Positions 1-9,000 of a stretch of DNA of 64,000 nt are shown piece after piece. The notes under the pieces were generated by a model. That model was given only the letters and a program-made list of their open reading frames with translations, did no database searches and was not told the DNA's origin. Position numbers and translations under genes: made by a program. The number at the start of each line of letters is the position of its first letter. Position 1 is the stretch's first letter. Origin of the DNA: Mucilaginibacter yixingensis (GTDB lineage Bacteria; Bacteroidota; Bacteroidia; Sphingobacteriales; Sphingobacteriaceae); contig NZ_CP160205.1 of NCBI RefSeq assembly GCF_041080815.1, positions 4,464,001 to 4,528,000 of the forward strand, written 5' to 3'.

Positions 1-897
1 GAGGGCATTGCAACCCCTATCCTGCTGGGAAATAAAGAAAAGATCCAGCAAATTATGCTCGAAAATCAGCTGGAGCTGGGCGATGTAAAAATTGTCGACA
101 TCCGTAGTAGCGGAGAGGTAGAAAATGCCAAACTATATGCTGATAACCTGTTCAGCAAACGTGCGCGCCGCGGTATTACCGAGTATGAGGCCCGCAAGTT
201 TATGCGAGACCGTAACTATTATGGCGCCAGCATGGTACAGTTTGGCCATGCCGATGCATTGATCTCCGGTCTCACCAAAAACTACGTGGGTATAGTTAAA
301 CCTGCACTTCAAATCATCGGTACCGAACCCGGCGTGCGCCGTGTAGTAGGTATGTATATGATGCTGACCAAGAAAGGACCGGTATTTTTTGCCGATACCA
401 CCATTAACGAAAACCCAAGCGTGCAGGATCTGGTAGATATTACCGTACTGGTAGAGCGTTCGGTAAGGCAGTTTATCAGCAACCCAAGGGTGGCCGTACT
501 CTCCTACTCTAACTTTGGCTCTAACGATGGCGAGATCCCCGAGAAAACCCGCGAGGCGGTGAGGATACTCCATGAGCAATATCCTGATATGGTGGTAGAT
601 GGCGAAATGCAAGCTAACTTTGCCATTAATACCGAATTATTAGCAGACAATTATCCTTTCTCTTCTTTAGTTGGCGAGTCGGCAAATACGCTTATTTTCC
701 CTAACTTAGAGTCGGGCAACATTGCTTATAAACTATTGCAGGAGCTGGGTGATGCAGAGGCTGTTGGCCCCATCCTGCTGGGTATGGATAAACCTATACA
801 CGTATTACAATTGGGCAGTTCTGTGCGCGAGATTGTTAACATGATTACCATTGCGGTAGTTGACGCTCAGGCGCATGAAGAGAAGCTAAAAGCATAA
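1..897 (+). CDS. maeB: NADP-dependent malic enzyme, C-terminal phosphotransacetylase-like domain (5'-truncated by window)
   Basis: The frame is open from the first base, so the gene begins before the window; 298 residues are visible. The visible part matches the phosphotransacetylase-like domain fused to the C-terminus of large bacterial malic enzymes (oxidative decarboxylation of malate to pyruvate with NADP+). In those fusions this domain is considered regulatory rather than catalytic. Recognisable stretches are EGIATPILLG at the start, RRGITEYEARKFMRDRNYYG, and the GPVFFADTTIN segment typical of the family. The catalytic malic domain is not in view, so a stand-alone phosphate acetyltransferase cannot be strictly excluded. 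The wording of the conserved segments favours the malic enzyme fusion, as does the gene's place just before ruvA-sprA. A hairpin follows the stop codon. Confidence 0.88.
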   Translation, partial: EGIATPILLGNKEKIQQIMLENQLELGDVKIVDIRSSGEVENAKLYADNLFSKRARRGITEYEARKFMRDRNYYGASMVQFGHADALISGLTKNYVGIVKPALQIIGTEPGVRRVVGMYMMLTKKGPVFFADTTINENPSVQDLVDITVLVERSVRQFISNPRVAVLSYSNFGSNDGEIPEKTREAVRILHEQYPDMVVDGEMQANFAINTELLADNYPFSSLVGESANTLIFPNLESGNIAYKLLQELGDAEAVGPILLGMDKPIHVLQLGSSVREIVNMITIAVVDAQAHEEKLKA

Positions 898-906
898 AGC
901 CGAAAG

Positions 907-938
907 AAAAGCTGCTATTGCTAGCAACAGCAGCTTTT
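907..938 (+). terminator. Hairpin terminator after malic enzyme gene
   Basis: A 10-bp stem, AAAAGCTGCT (907-916) with AGCAGCTTTT (929-938), lies 9 nt after the stop. The loop itself contains TTGCTAGCAA, so the hairpin can extend with one A-C mismatch. The U-run is only the four T that close the stem, so this may be a modest terminator. Confidence 0.6.
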
Positions 939-1016
939 CAAAATAAAAAATTGCTTCTGAAGAAATTTGAGTAACATTTAAATATTCTAAACCGTATTAC
1001 AATAACATCAGGCATT

Positions 1017-1050
1017 GAGCTTTCTGCTTTTTGCTTTGAGCTTTCAGCTT
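1017..1050. repeat. Degenerate-word spacer before ruvA
   Basis: Two near-copies of one word, GAGCTTTCTGCTTT (1017-1030) and GAGCTTTCAGCTT (1038-1050), are separated by TTGCTTT. They sit immediately upstream of the ruvA start. No complementary arm is present here, unlike the other degenerate-word spacers in the window (14304-14379, 18866-18946, 57014-57125). Confidence 0.55.
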
Positions 1051-1057
1051 AATAAAA

Positions 1058-1642
1058 ATGTACGCATATATAGACGGCAAACTGGCCTTTAAAAGTCCCG
1101 CCTACGTTGTAATAGACGCAGGCGGGGTTGGATATCAAATCAACATTTCATTAAACACTTACTCGCGACTGGGCGATGCAGAACGTTGCAAGCTTTTTAC
1201 CTGGCTGCACGTAAAAGAAGACGGGCACACGCTTTACGGCTTTTTTGAAGAGGGCGAGCGCCGTTTGTTTTTGCATCTGATCTCGGTATCAGGCATCGGT
1301 CCAAATACCGGCCGGATGATCCTGTCGTCCATCACGCCGGAAGAGATCCAGGCTGCCATTGTAAACGGCAATGTATCGGTTATTCAGCGCATCAAAGGCA
1401 TCGGCCCAAAATCAGCCCAGCGCATGATCCTGGAGCTGCAGGACAAGCTTAAAAAAGAAGGCCCGGATACCCTTACCCAGATGCCTGTGGTTAACTCGGC
1501 TAAGGATGAAGCGCTGGCAGCGTTGGTGATGCTGGGCTTTGCACGTAACGCAGCAGAAAAGGTTATTGATCAAGATATTAACAAAAACGGAAATAATTTA
1601 ACTGTTGAACAACTGATAAAGTCAGCACTTAAAAGCTTATAA
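1058..1642 (+). CDS. ruvA: Holliday junction branch migration protein RuvA
   Basis: RuvA binds four-way DNA junctions as a tetramer and loads the RuvB motor for branch migration during recombinational repair. The 194-aa length is normal. The N-terminal OB-fold covers residues 1-63 (MYAYIDGKL...). Two helix-hairpin-helix motifs follow: SGIGPNTGRMIL (78-89) and IKGIGPKSAQRMILEL (112-127). A flexible linker leads to the RuvB-binding C-terminal domain (about 148-194). The ATG at 1058 gives the standard N-terminus. sprA follows 34 nt after the stop; ruvA-sprA linkage is familiar from gliding Bacteroidota such as Flavobacterium johnsoniae, where it seems to be positional rather than functional. Confidence 0.97.
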   Translation: MYAYIDGKLAFKSPAYVVIDAGGVGYQINISLNTYSRLGDAERCKLFTWLHVKEDGHTLYGFFEEGERRLFLHLISVSGIGPNTGRMILSSITPEEIQAAIVNGNVSVIQRIKGIGPKSAQRMILELQDKLKKEGPDTLTQMPVVNSAKDEALAALVMLGFARNAAEKVIDQDINKNGNNLTVEQLIKSALKSL

Positions 1643-1676
1643 TTACAGTAGTCATTTTATTATTTATTGATAGCGA

Positions 1677-4600
1677 TTGGCCCGGATTTTTACTGCTAAG
1701 ATTTGTGTTTGTTTCCTTGTGCTCTTTGCCTTTGGCAGGGTGATGTCTGCGTACGCACAGAACCCGTCGCCCAGAGATACCAGCAATCGCACCAGGACGC
1801 CTATCCGCACCTATGACTCGCGTAATAATCAGCTGCGCCGCGGCTATCTCGATCCTGATCCACCAGGACTGGTTCGCTCTATCGAGTATGACCCTACTAC
1901 CAATCAGTACATCCTCTACCAAAAGCTGGGCAACTTTAACTACCGTCCGCCAATTTATCTTACGGTTGATCAGTACATGAAGCTGATGCAGAGTGTTCGC
2001 TCACGCGATTACTATCAGCAATTGGCCAACAACTACGCCTATCAATCGCAGCAACCGGGCTTTATTCCGCAGATCCAGGTTCGCAGTCGCACGTTTGAGC
2101 AGATCTTTGGCAGCAATACCATAGATATCCGTCCGCAGGGCTCGGCAGAGATGATCTTTGCGGGGCAGGTAAACAGCAACCAGAACCCGCTCTTCAACAC
2201 CAATCAGCGCAGCCAGTTTAACTTCAATTTTGATCAGCGCATTCAGATGAATGTGACGGGCAACATTGGCGATAAATTGAAAATTGCCACCAACTACAGT
2301 ACCGATGCCCAGTTCCAGTTTGAAAATCAGATCAAGCTGGACTATACAGGTCACCCGGACGAGATCATCCAAAAGATTGAAGCCGGTACCGTAAGTATGC
2401 CGCTGCCAACCACACTGATTACCGGCACACAGGCGCTCTTCGGCGTAAAAACCAAGCTACAGTTTGGCAAACTGGGTGTAACCAGCATTTTCTCGCAACA
2501 ACGATCTGAGGCTAAAACCATCACCATTAAAAACGGTGCCCAACAGGGCGATTTCAGGCTAACGCCGGTGGATTACGAGGCCAACAAACACTACTTCCTG
2601 GCCCAGTACTTCCGCGACAATTACAACAAGGCGATGGCCAACATCCCTATCATCAGCTCAAACATTACCATTACCAAAATTGAGGTTTGGACCACCAACC
2701 GCACCAACAGCACCACAGACTCGCGCGATGTGCTGGCCTTCCTTGATCTGGGTGAGAATAAACCCTATAACACCACGCTGGTGCAAGGTGGTCTATCTGC
2801 CTTGCCCGCCGGCTTTAAAGGCCCGGGCTTTACTCAGCGCTCCAACACGCTGTTAGATGTATTGCCGGCCAATACCAAGCTAACTAACTCCAGCACACAA
2901 AACGCCACCACCTTTTTTGCCAACACCGGCGGCACCGATAACTATGCCAAGCTAACCTACGCCCGCAAGCTAACGGACAAAGAGTTTACCTTGCACCCGC
3001 AGCTGGGTTATATTTCGTTAAACTACCCGTTGAATAATGACGAGGTACTGGCCGTGGCTTATCGCTATACTTATAACGGTGTAGAGTACCAGGTGGGTGA
3101 GTTTTCTACCGATGTACCGGTAGACCCAGCCAACCCAAAAATGCTTTACGTAAAGCTGTTGAAGAATGAGACCCTGAAAACCAACCTGCCTACCTGGAAG
3201 CTGATGATGAAAAACATCTACTCGCTGGGTGCGTACCAGGTTAGTCCGACGGATTTTAAGTTTTCTATTGCACGGTTGGACGAGAAATCGAACATTGAGA
3301 AACCCATTATGGATGAAGGTCAGCTTACCAAAAGCAAGCTCTGGATCCAGCTGATGGGTGTGGATAACCTGAACCAGCAGAACGCCAAGCAGCCCGATGG
3401 CTACTTTGACTTTTTAGAGGGAGTGACTATAGACTCGCAGAACGGGCGCATTATGTTCCCTACTATAGAGCCATTCGGTTCTGATCTGGCCAATAAATTT
3501 ACCGCGACGGAGACAGATTTGAAAAGCCGGTACGTGTACCAGGCCATGTATGACTCGACTAAAACCATCGCCCAGCAATTCTTCCCAAATCTGAACAGGT
3601 ATGTTATCAAGGGGACGTTCTCGGCGCAGTCGGGCTCTGAGTTTTTTCTGAACGCCACCAATATCCCTGCGGGGTCTGTAGTAGTAAGCGCGGGAAGCAA
3701 CACCTTACAGGAGGGCGTAGATTACTCAATGGATTACAGCGCGGGCCGATTACAAGTGATCAATCAATCGCTGTTGCAATCTGGCCAGCCTATTACGGTA
3801 AAAATTGAGAATAACGAACTGTTTGGCGTACAACAAAAATCGCTGTATGGCTCGCGGTTTGACTATAAGGTGAACAACAAACTGGCCTTTGGCGCCACCA
3901 TTATGCACCTGACAGAGCAACCCATCACGCAAAAAGAACTGGTGGGTGAGGAATCTATCTCTAACACCATCTGGGGGCTTGATGGTAATTACAGCTCGCA
4001 ATCGCGCTTCCTGACCCGGCTGGTTGATAAATTGCCATTCATCAGCACCAAAGCGCCATCAAGCATCAGCATAAGCGGTGAGTTTGCCAAGCTCAACCCT
4101 GGCACACCAAGCGCCCTTAACTTTGCCGGCTCTACTAAGGGCACATCTTACCTGGACGATTTTGAGAACAGCCGCTCGGTCATTGATATTAAAAGCGCCG
4201 TAAACTGGTCTATATCGGGCACGCCGCAAATGTTCAGCGAATCATCGTTAACCGACAACCTGAGTTATGGTTACAACCGCGCGCGACTGTCTTTCTACAA
4301 CATCGACCCAATATTTTATACACTGGCGGGCTCTAACGTACCACGCTTAAACAACCCCCGGTCTGAGCTTTCCAATCACTACGTGCGGCAGGTATTGGAG
4401 CAGGAGGTGTTTCCTTACAAACAATCAGTAACCGGCCAGGCATTGATACTGCCTACGCTTGATTTGGCTTACTACCCAACCATCCGCGGTCCGTATAACT
4501 TTGCGCCAACCGGCTTTAATGCCGATGGTACACTGCAAAACCCACGCTCGCGCTGGGGTGGTATCTTCCGCAAGCTGGAGACTAATGATTTTGAATCGCT

Positions 4601-7600
4601 CAACGTAGAGTTCATTGAGTTCTGGATGCTTGATCCGTTTATCTACAAAACAAGCTCGCAGGGTGGTGATCTGTACTTCAACCTGGGCAGCATCAGCGAG
4701 GATATTTTGAAAGACGGCCGCAAGAGTCTGGAGAACGGTCTGCCTGTTGACGGCGACCTGAGCAAGGTTGACGAAACCAACTGGGGCCGCGTACCAAAAC
4801 TGCAACCGGTAATTAACGCTTTTGACACCAACCCTAACGCCCGTATTTTGCAGGACGTTGGTTTGGACGGCTTGAACGATGCCGACGAGCGTGCCAAATA
4901 CGCCACAGTGATTGCGCAGATCAAAGCACAGCTTAGTCCGCAGGCTGCAGCTGCATTTGAGGCTGACCCTTCTTCGGATGATTATCAATACTATCAGGGC
5001 CCGCTGCTGGATCAGGCCAACGCCGGCATTTTGCAGCGTTACAGTCGCTACAACGGCACTGAGGGCAACTCTAAAACTGCAGAGCAATCTCAGGCTTTAT
5101 TAGGCCTGTCTACATCGGCCTCTACTTCACTGCCTGACGGTGAGGACATCAACCGCGATAACAACATGAGCCTGGCCGACGAGTACTTTGAATACAAGGT
5201 ATCAGTACGTCCGCAGGATTTTGTGGTGGGCCAGAATTTTATTACCGATAAGGTAACCGCCCAGGTGAAACTGCAAAACGGCCAAACCTCGTCGGTTAAC
5301 TGGTACCAGTTCCGCATCCCAATTGCCAACTATCAAAAGAAATACGGCAACATCCAGGATTTTAAATCGATCCGTTTCATCAGGATGTTTACCACCAACT
5401 TTGCCGATACCGCTGTAATGCGTTTTGCAACCCTGCAACTGGTACGTGGCGAGTGGCGCAATTACAACGAAGAAAACAGCACTACCAAAGTACTGGCAGA
5501 TCCATCGCTCACTAACCCACCGCTTGATAACTCAACGCTGGATGTTGGTACCGTAAATATTGAAGAGAACGGCACCCGCACACCAATCCCGTATGTGTTG
5601 CCTCCGGGCATTGACCGCCAGCGCGATTACAATAACCTGCGTACGGATACCCGTTTGAATGAGCAATCGTTATCGCTCACCATCAAACGCCTGCGCGATG
5701 GCTACTCCCGTGCCGCCTACAAGACTTTCTACAACGATTTGCGCAACTACAAGCACATGCGCATGTTTATCCATGCCGAGGGCGATCAGTTGCATAATAA
5801 TGATCTGAACGCGTTCATTCGTCTGGGTACAGATTATCAGGACAACTACTATGAGTACGAGATCCCGCTGACGGTTACCAATCCGGGTACCAGCGATCCA
5901 AACTCCATCTGGCCCGATGCCAACTCCCTGGATATTGAGATGGACCTGCTTACCCGCGCCAAGCTGGCCCGTAATGTGGCCAGGTATAATGGCGGGGCCT
6001 GGCCATTGGATTTGCCGTACACCTTATCAGACGGAAAGAATAAGATCACCATTAAAGGCCAGCCCGATTTGAGCCGCCTGCGTACCATTATGCTGGGCGT
6101 GCGTAATCCGCTGAAAACGGCGGCGTCGGTTAATGATGATGGCATGGAAAAATCGGCCATTGTGTGGTTTGACGAATTACGTATGACTGATTTTGACCAG
6201 CGTGGCGGCTGGGCAGCAACCGGCCGCATTAATGCCAAGCTGGCCGACTTTGCCGATGTAACCCTATCAGGGGCGAAAAGCACCATCGGTTTCGGCTCGA
6301 TAGACCAAACCATGGCCGAGCGTCAGCGCAGCGATAACGAGAGCTATGATGTGGCTACCAGCATGGAGTTAGGCAAATTCTTCCCGGATAAAAAGGGTAT
6401 CCACATACCCATGTATGTCAACGTATCTACCCAAAGCAGCATGCCGCAGTATGACCCGGCCATGCCCGATGTGGAGCTGAAAGAAACCCTGGCCAACGCC
6501 CGCAATCAACAGGAGCGCGACTCGATACGTCATGCCGCGCAGGATTATACTATTCGCAAGAGCATCAACTTTACCAACGTACACAAAAACCGTACAGACC
6601 CTACCAAGCCGGCGCATGTTTGGGATATTGAAAACTTTAACGCTACCTATGCTTATACCGATTATGAGCACCATGACTTTACGGTAGAGAACGAACTCCA
6701 GAAAACCTACAAAGTGGCCGTGGCCTACAACTATACCGGTCAGCCTAAATACTACGCGCCGTTGGAGAAGATCATCAAGAGCAATCTGCTGGCGCTCTTC
6801 CGTGATTTTAACTTTAGTTTGAAGCCTACCCGACTGGCCTTCCAGATCAGCTTCGATCGTTTTTACTCAGAAAACACACTGCGTAATAACGACCCGAACA
6901 ACTATATCCCTATCCCAACTACGTTTAACAAAAGCTTCAACATTACCCGCGTATATGGTATCGGCTGGAATCTGTCGAGATCGCTTTCGCTGGATATTGA
7001 CGCCACCAACCTGTCTGTGGTAGATGAGCCGGCCGGCCGTATTAATGGTTTAAAACGAGACACCCTATGGGATAACCTGAAAAAACTGGGCCGTACCGTT
7101 AACTACACCCACACGCTGAACCTGAACTATACCACCCCGATTAACAAAATACCGGGACTGGATTGGACCAACGCCATTGTGCACTACAGCACCACCTTTA
7201 ACTGGCAGGCCGCGCCGCTGTTTGCCATTAACTCGCCCACTTATGATGTGGGTAATACCATCCAGAACCAACGTACCATACAGATCCAGCCGACACTGAA
7301 CTTTGCAGGCTTGTACAACAAATTTGGCTTTATGCGCCGCGCCAACAACAACAACGGGCCTGATGATAAGGGCGGCAGCCTGAATAAAACGCTCATTGGG
7401 TTATTAACCAGCTTGAAAACTTTCACCGGTTCATACACCCGTTCTGAAGGCACCTTCCTGCCGGGTTACCTGCCAAACTCTAACCTGGGTGGGCAGGATT
7501 TAAACTACAATGCGCCGGGCATTGGCTTCCTGCTGGGTAGCCAGGCCGATATCCGTCCGAGGGCTTTGGCCGGTGGCTGGCTGAGTACAGACTCGCTGCA

Positions 7601-8744
7601 AAACCAATTGTACAGCCAATCGCTGAATGAGAATCTGAACATGCGCGCCATCCTGGAGCCATTCCGCGATCTGCGGATTGAGCTGATTGCCCTGCGCACG
7701 AAAGACCGCACCTTCCAGTCAAACTTTAAATATGTAGCAGCACTGAATGGTTTTCAGGACCTGAGCCCGATTACCTCTGGTGATTACAGCGTATCGTTCT
7801 TATCTCTGAAGACCGCATTCTCTAAGGCTTACGGCATTGATAACCAATCCAGCGTTTACCAGAAATTCCTGGATGCGCGGGCGGTGATCTCGCAACGTTT
7901 AGGGGCGCAAAACCCTAACTCAGTATCGTCTGCCGGTAGTGGCGGTTATGCCGATGGCTATAGCAGAAACTCGCAGGAGGTATTGGTGCCGGCGTTCCTG
8001 GCTGCATATTCGGGTAAGGATCCTAGTAAAGTAAGCCTGGACAATTTCCCAAGCTTCCCGATACCAAACTGGCAGATCAGCTACAGTGGCCTGGGCCGCA
8101 TCCCGTTGTTTAGCGACCTGTTCGACTCGTTCGATCTGCGCCACGGCTATCGCTCTACCTATAGCGTTAACAGCTACAGCTCGCTGATCCGTTATACCGA
8201 AACCAATGGTGGCGCCTCTGCACGCGATATTAATAACGACTTTTTACCGCAATTGCAGTTTACCCAGATTACCCTGTTTGAACAATTTGTACCGCTGATT
8301 GGCATGGATATCCGCTTTAAAAACCAGGTGAGTACCAACCTGGAGTACCGCAGTTCGCGCACCTTGAGTTTGAGTTTACTGAATAGTCAGCTGGCACAGC
8401 AGAATGAAAATATCCTGGTATTTGGTTTGGGATACCGTACCAACCACTTCCGCTTCCCGTTCGGCTGGTTTAGCGATTTGAAGATGAACAACGATATGAA
8501 CTTTAAGCTGGATGTATCTGTGCGCGATACCAAGACCCTCATCTACCGCGCAGACGTAGGCTCGGCCGAGATCTCATCGGGTGCCAAAAACATCACCATG
8601 CGCCCGTCAATAGACTATGTGTTGAGCCAGCGCTTTAACATGAGTGTGTTCTATGATTCTAACATTACCAAGCCATATACCTCGCAAACATTCAACACCT
8701 CGGTAACCAACTTCGGCGTGAATTTGAAGCTGTTGTTGCAGTAG
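1677..8744 (+). CDS. sprA: SprA/Sov, outer-membrane translocon of the type IX secretion system
   Basis: SprA forms the giant outer-membrane beta-barrel through which type IX secretion substrates leave the cell; it is needed for gliding in Flavobacterium and for gingipain export (as Sov) in Porphyromonas. This protein has 2355 residues, as expected for the family. The start is a TTG at 1677; an in-frame stop lies two codons upstream, and the TTG yields a clean signal peptide (MARIFTAKI..AYAQ, about 28 residues). The mature part is rich in alternating strands, Asn/Tyr/Thr and long low-similarity loops, with no cysteine-rich or enzymatic domain. It ends in FGVNLKLLLQ, an aromatic/hydrophobic barrel-like terminus. 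No strong terminator follows; a palindromic repeat (8791-8912) separates it from the convergent gene. Confidence 0.95.
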   Translation: MARIFTAKICVCFLVLFAFGRVMSAYAQNPSPRDTSNRTRTPIRTYDSRNNQLRRGYLDPDPPGLVRSIEYDPTTNQYILYQKLGNFNYRPPIYLTVDQYMKLMQSVRSRDYYQQLANNYAYQSQQPGFIPQIQVRSRTFEQIFGSNTIDIRPQGSAEMIFAGQVNSNQNPLFNTNQRSQFNFNFDQRIQMNVTGNIGDKLKIATNYSTDAQFQFENQIKLDYTGHPDEIIQKIEAGTVSMPLPTTLITGTQALFGVKTKLQFGKLGVTSIFSQQRSEAKTITIKNGAQQGDFRLTPVDYEANKHYFLAQYFRDNYNKAMANIPIISSNITITKIEVWTTNRTNSTTDSRDVLAFLDLGENKPYNTTLVQGGLSALPAGFKGPGFTQRSNTLLDVLPANTKLTNSSTQNATTFFANTGGTDNYAKLTYARKLTDKEFTLHPQLGYISLNYPLNNDEVLAVAYRYTYNGVEYQVGEFSTDVPVDPANPKMLYVKLLKNETLKTNLPTWKLMMKNIYSLGAYQVSPTDFKFSIARLDEKSNIEKPIMDEGQLTKSKLWIQLMGVDNLNQQNAKQPDGYFDFLEGVTIDSQNGRIMFPTIEPFGSDLANKFTATETDLKSRYVYQAMYDSTKTIAQQFFPNLNRYVIKGTFSAQSGSEFFLNATNIPAGSVVVSAGSNTLQEGVDYSMDYSAGRLQVINQSLLQSGQPITVKIENNELFGVQQKSLYGSRFDYKVNNKLAFGATIMHLTEQPITQKELVGEESISNTIWGLDGNYSSQSRFLTRLVDKLPFISTKAPSSISISGEFAKLNPGTPSALNFAGSTKGTSYLDDFENSRSVIDIKSAVNWSISGTPQMFSESSLTDNLSYGYNRARLSFYNIDPIFYTLAGSNVPRLNNPRSELSNHYVRQVLEQEVFPYKQSVTGQALILPTLDLAYYPTIRGPYNFAPTGFNADGTLQNPRSRWGGIFRKLETNDFESLNVEFIEFWMLDPFIYKTSSQGGDLYFNLGSISEDILKDGRKSLENGLPVDGDLSKVDETNWGRVPKLQPVINAFDTNPNARILQDVGLDGLNDADERAKYATVIAQIKAQLSPQAAAAFEADPSSDDYQYYQGPLLDQANAGILQRYSRYNGTEGNSKTAEQSQALLGLSTSASTSLPDGEDINRDNNMSLADEYFEYKVSVRPQDFVVGQNFITDKVTAQVKLQNGQTSSVNWYQFRIPIANYQKKYGNIQDFKSIRFIRMFTTNFADTAVMRFATLQLVRGEWRNYNEENSTTKVLADPSLTNPPLDNSTLDVGTVNIEENGTRTPIPYVLPPGIDRQRDYNNLRTDTRLNEQSLSLTIKRLRDGYSRAAYKTFYNDLRNYKHMRMFIHAEGDQLHNNDLNAFIRLGTDYQDNYYEYEIPLTVTNPGTSDPNSIWPDANSLDIEMDLLTRAKLARNVARYNGGAWPLDLPYTLSDGKNKITIKGQPDLSRLRTIMLGVRNPLKTAASVNDDGMEKSAIVWFDELRMTDFDQRGGWAATGRINAKLADFADVTLSGAKSTIGFGSIDQTMAERQRSDNESYDVATSMELGKFFPDKKGIHIPMYVNVSTQSSMPQYDPAMPDVELKETLANARNQQERDSIRHAAQDYTIRKSINFTNVHKNRTDPTKPAHVWDIENFNATYAYTDYEHHDFTVENELQKTYKVAVAYNYTGQPKYYAPLEKIIKSNLLALFRDFNFSLKPTRLAFQISFDRFYSENTLRNNDPNNYIPIPTTFNKSFNITRVYGIGWNLSRSLSLDIDATNLSVVDEPAGRINGLKRDTLWDNLKKLGRTVNYTHTLNLNYTTPINKIPGLDWTNAIVHYSTTFNWQAAPLFAINSPTYDVGNTIQNQRTIQIQPTLNFAGLYNKFGFMRRANNNNGPDDKGGSLNKTLIGLLTSLKTFTGSYTRSEGTFLPGYLPNSNLGGQDLNYNAPGIGFLLGSQADIRPRALAGGWLSTDSLQNQLYSQSLNENLNMRAILEPFRDLRIELIALRTKDRTFQSNFKYVAALNGFQDLSPITSGDYSVSFLSLKTAFSKAYGIDNQSSVYQKFLDARAVISQRLGAQNPNSVSSAGSGGYADGYSRNSQEVLVPAFLAAYSGKDPSKVSLDNFPSFPIPNWQISYSGLGRIPLFSDLFDSFDLRHGYRSTYSVNSYSSLIRYTETNGGASARDINNDFLPQLQFTQITLFEQFVPLIGMDIRFKNQVSTNLEYRSSRTLSLSLLNSQLAQQNENILVFGLGYRTNHFRFPFGWFSDLKMNNDMNFKLDVSVRDTKTLIYRADVGSAEISSGAKNITMRPSIDYVLSQRFNMSVFYDSNITKPYTSQTFNTSVTNFGVNLKLLLQ

Positions 8745-8790
8745 GTTTGTGAGAGGGAAAAACAACTCTGTTGTTGGATTAAAAAACCTT

Positions 8791-8912
8791 GTCATTGCGA
8801 GCAAGGTTGTGGGTTCGGACACCGCGCGAAGCAATCTCGTCGCACGCTTTAGTCCTGCGACGAGATTGCTTCGTCACACCCTATACACCTCCCACCTGTT
8901 CCTCGCAATGAC
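8791..8912. repeat. Nested intergenic palindrome (GTCAT...ATGAC family), copy 1
   Basis: The outer arms are GTCATTGCGAG (8791-8801) and CTCGCAATGAC (8902-8912), perfectly complementary. The inner arms are an 18-bp perfect pair, 8827-8844 with 8856-8873, with an 11-nt loop. The element sits between the convergent sprA and 9001-10800 genes. Copies 2-5 are at 18239, 21839, 33491 and 59024. Confidence 0.85.
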
Positions 8913-9000
8913 AAATATTTATTAGCGCAGAAGTATTATCGGGCGAAAGACGAAGATCCCATTTTGCGCTTTCACAAATCCCCCCGTCATTCACTCATCC

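Noticed and set aside
4425..5087. 220-codon minus-strand frame inside sprA
   Set aside because: Antisense shadow of the sprA coding sequence; no recognisable domain.
8791..8912. CRISPR-like array
   Set aside because: The repeats in the window are single palindromes at scattered sites without regular spacers.
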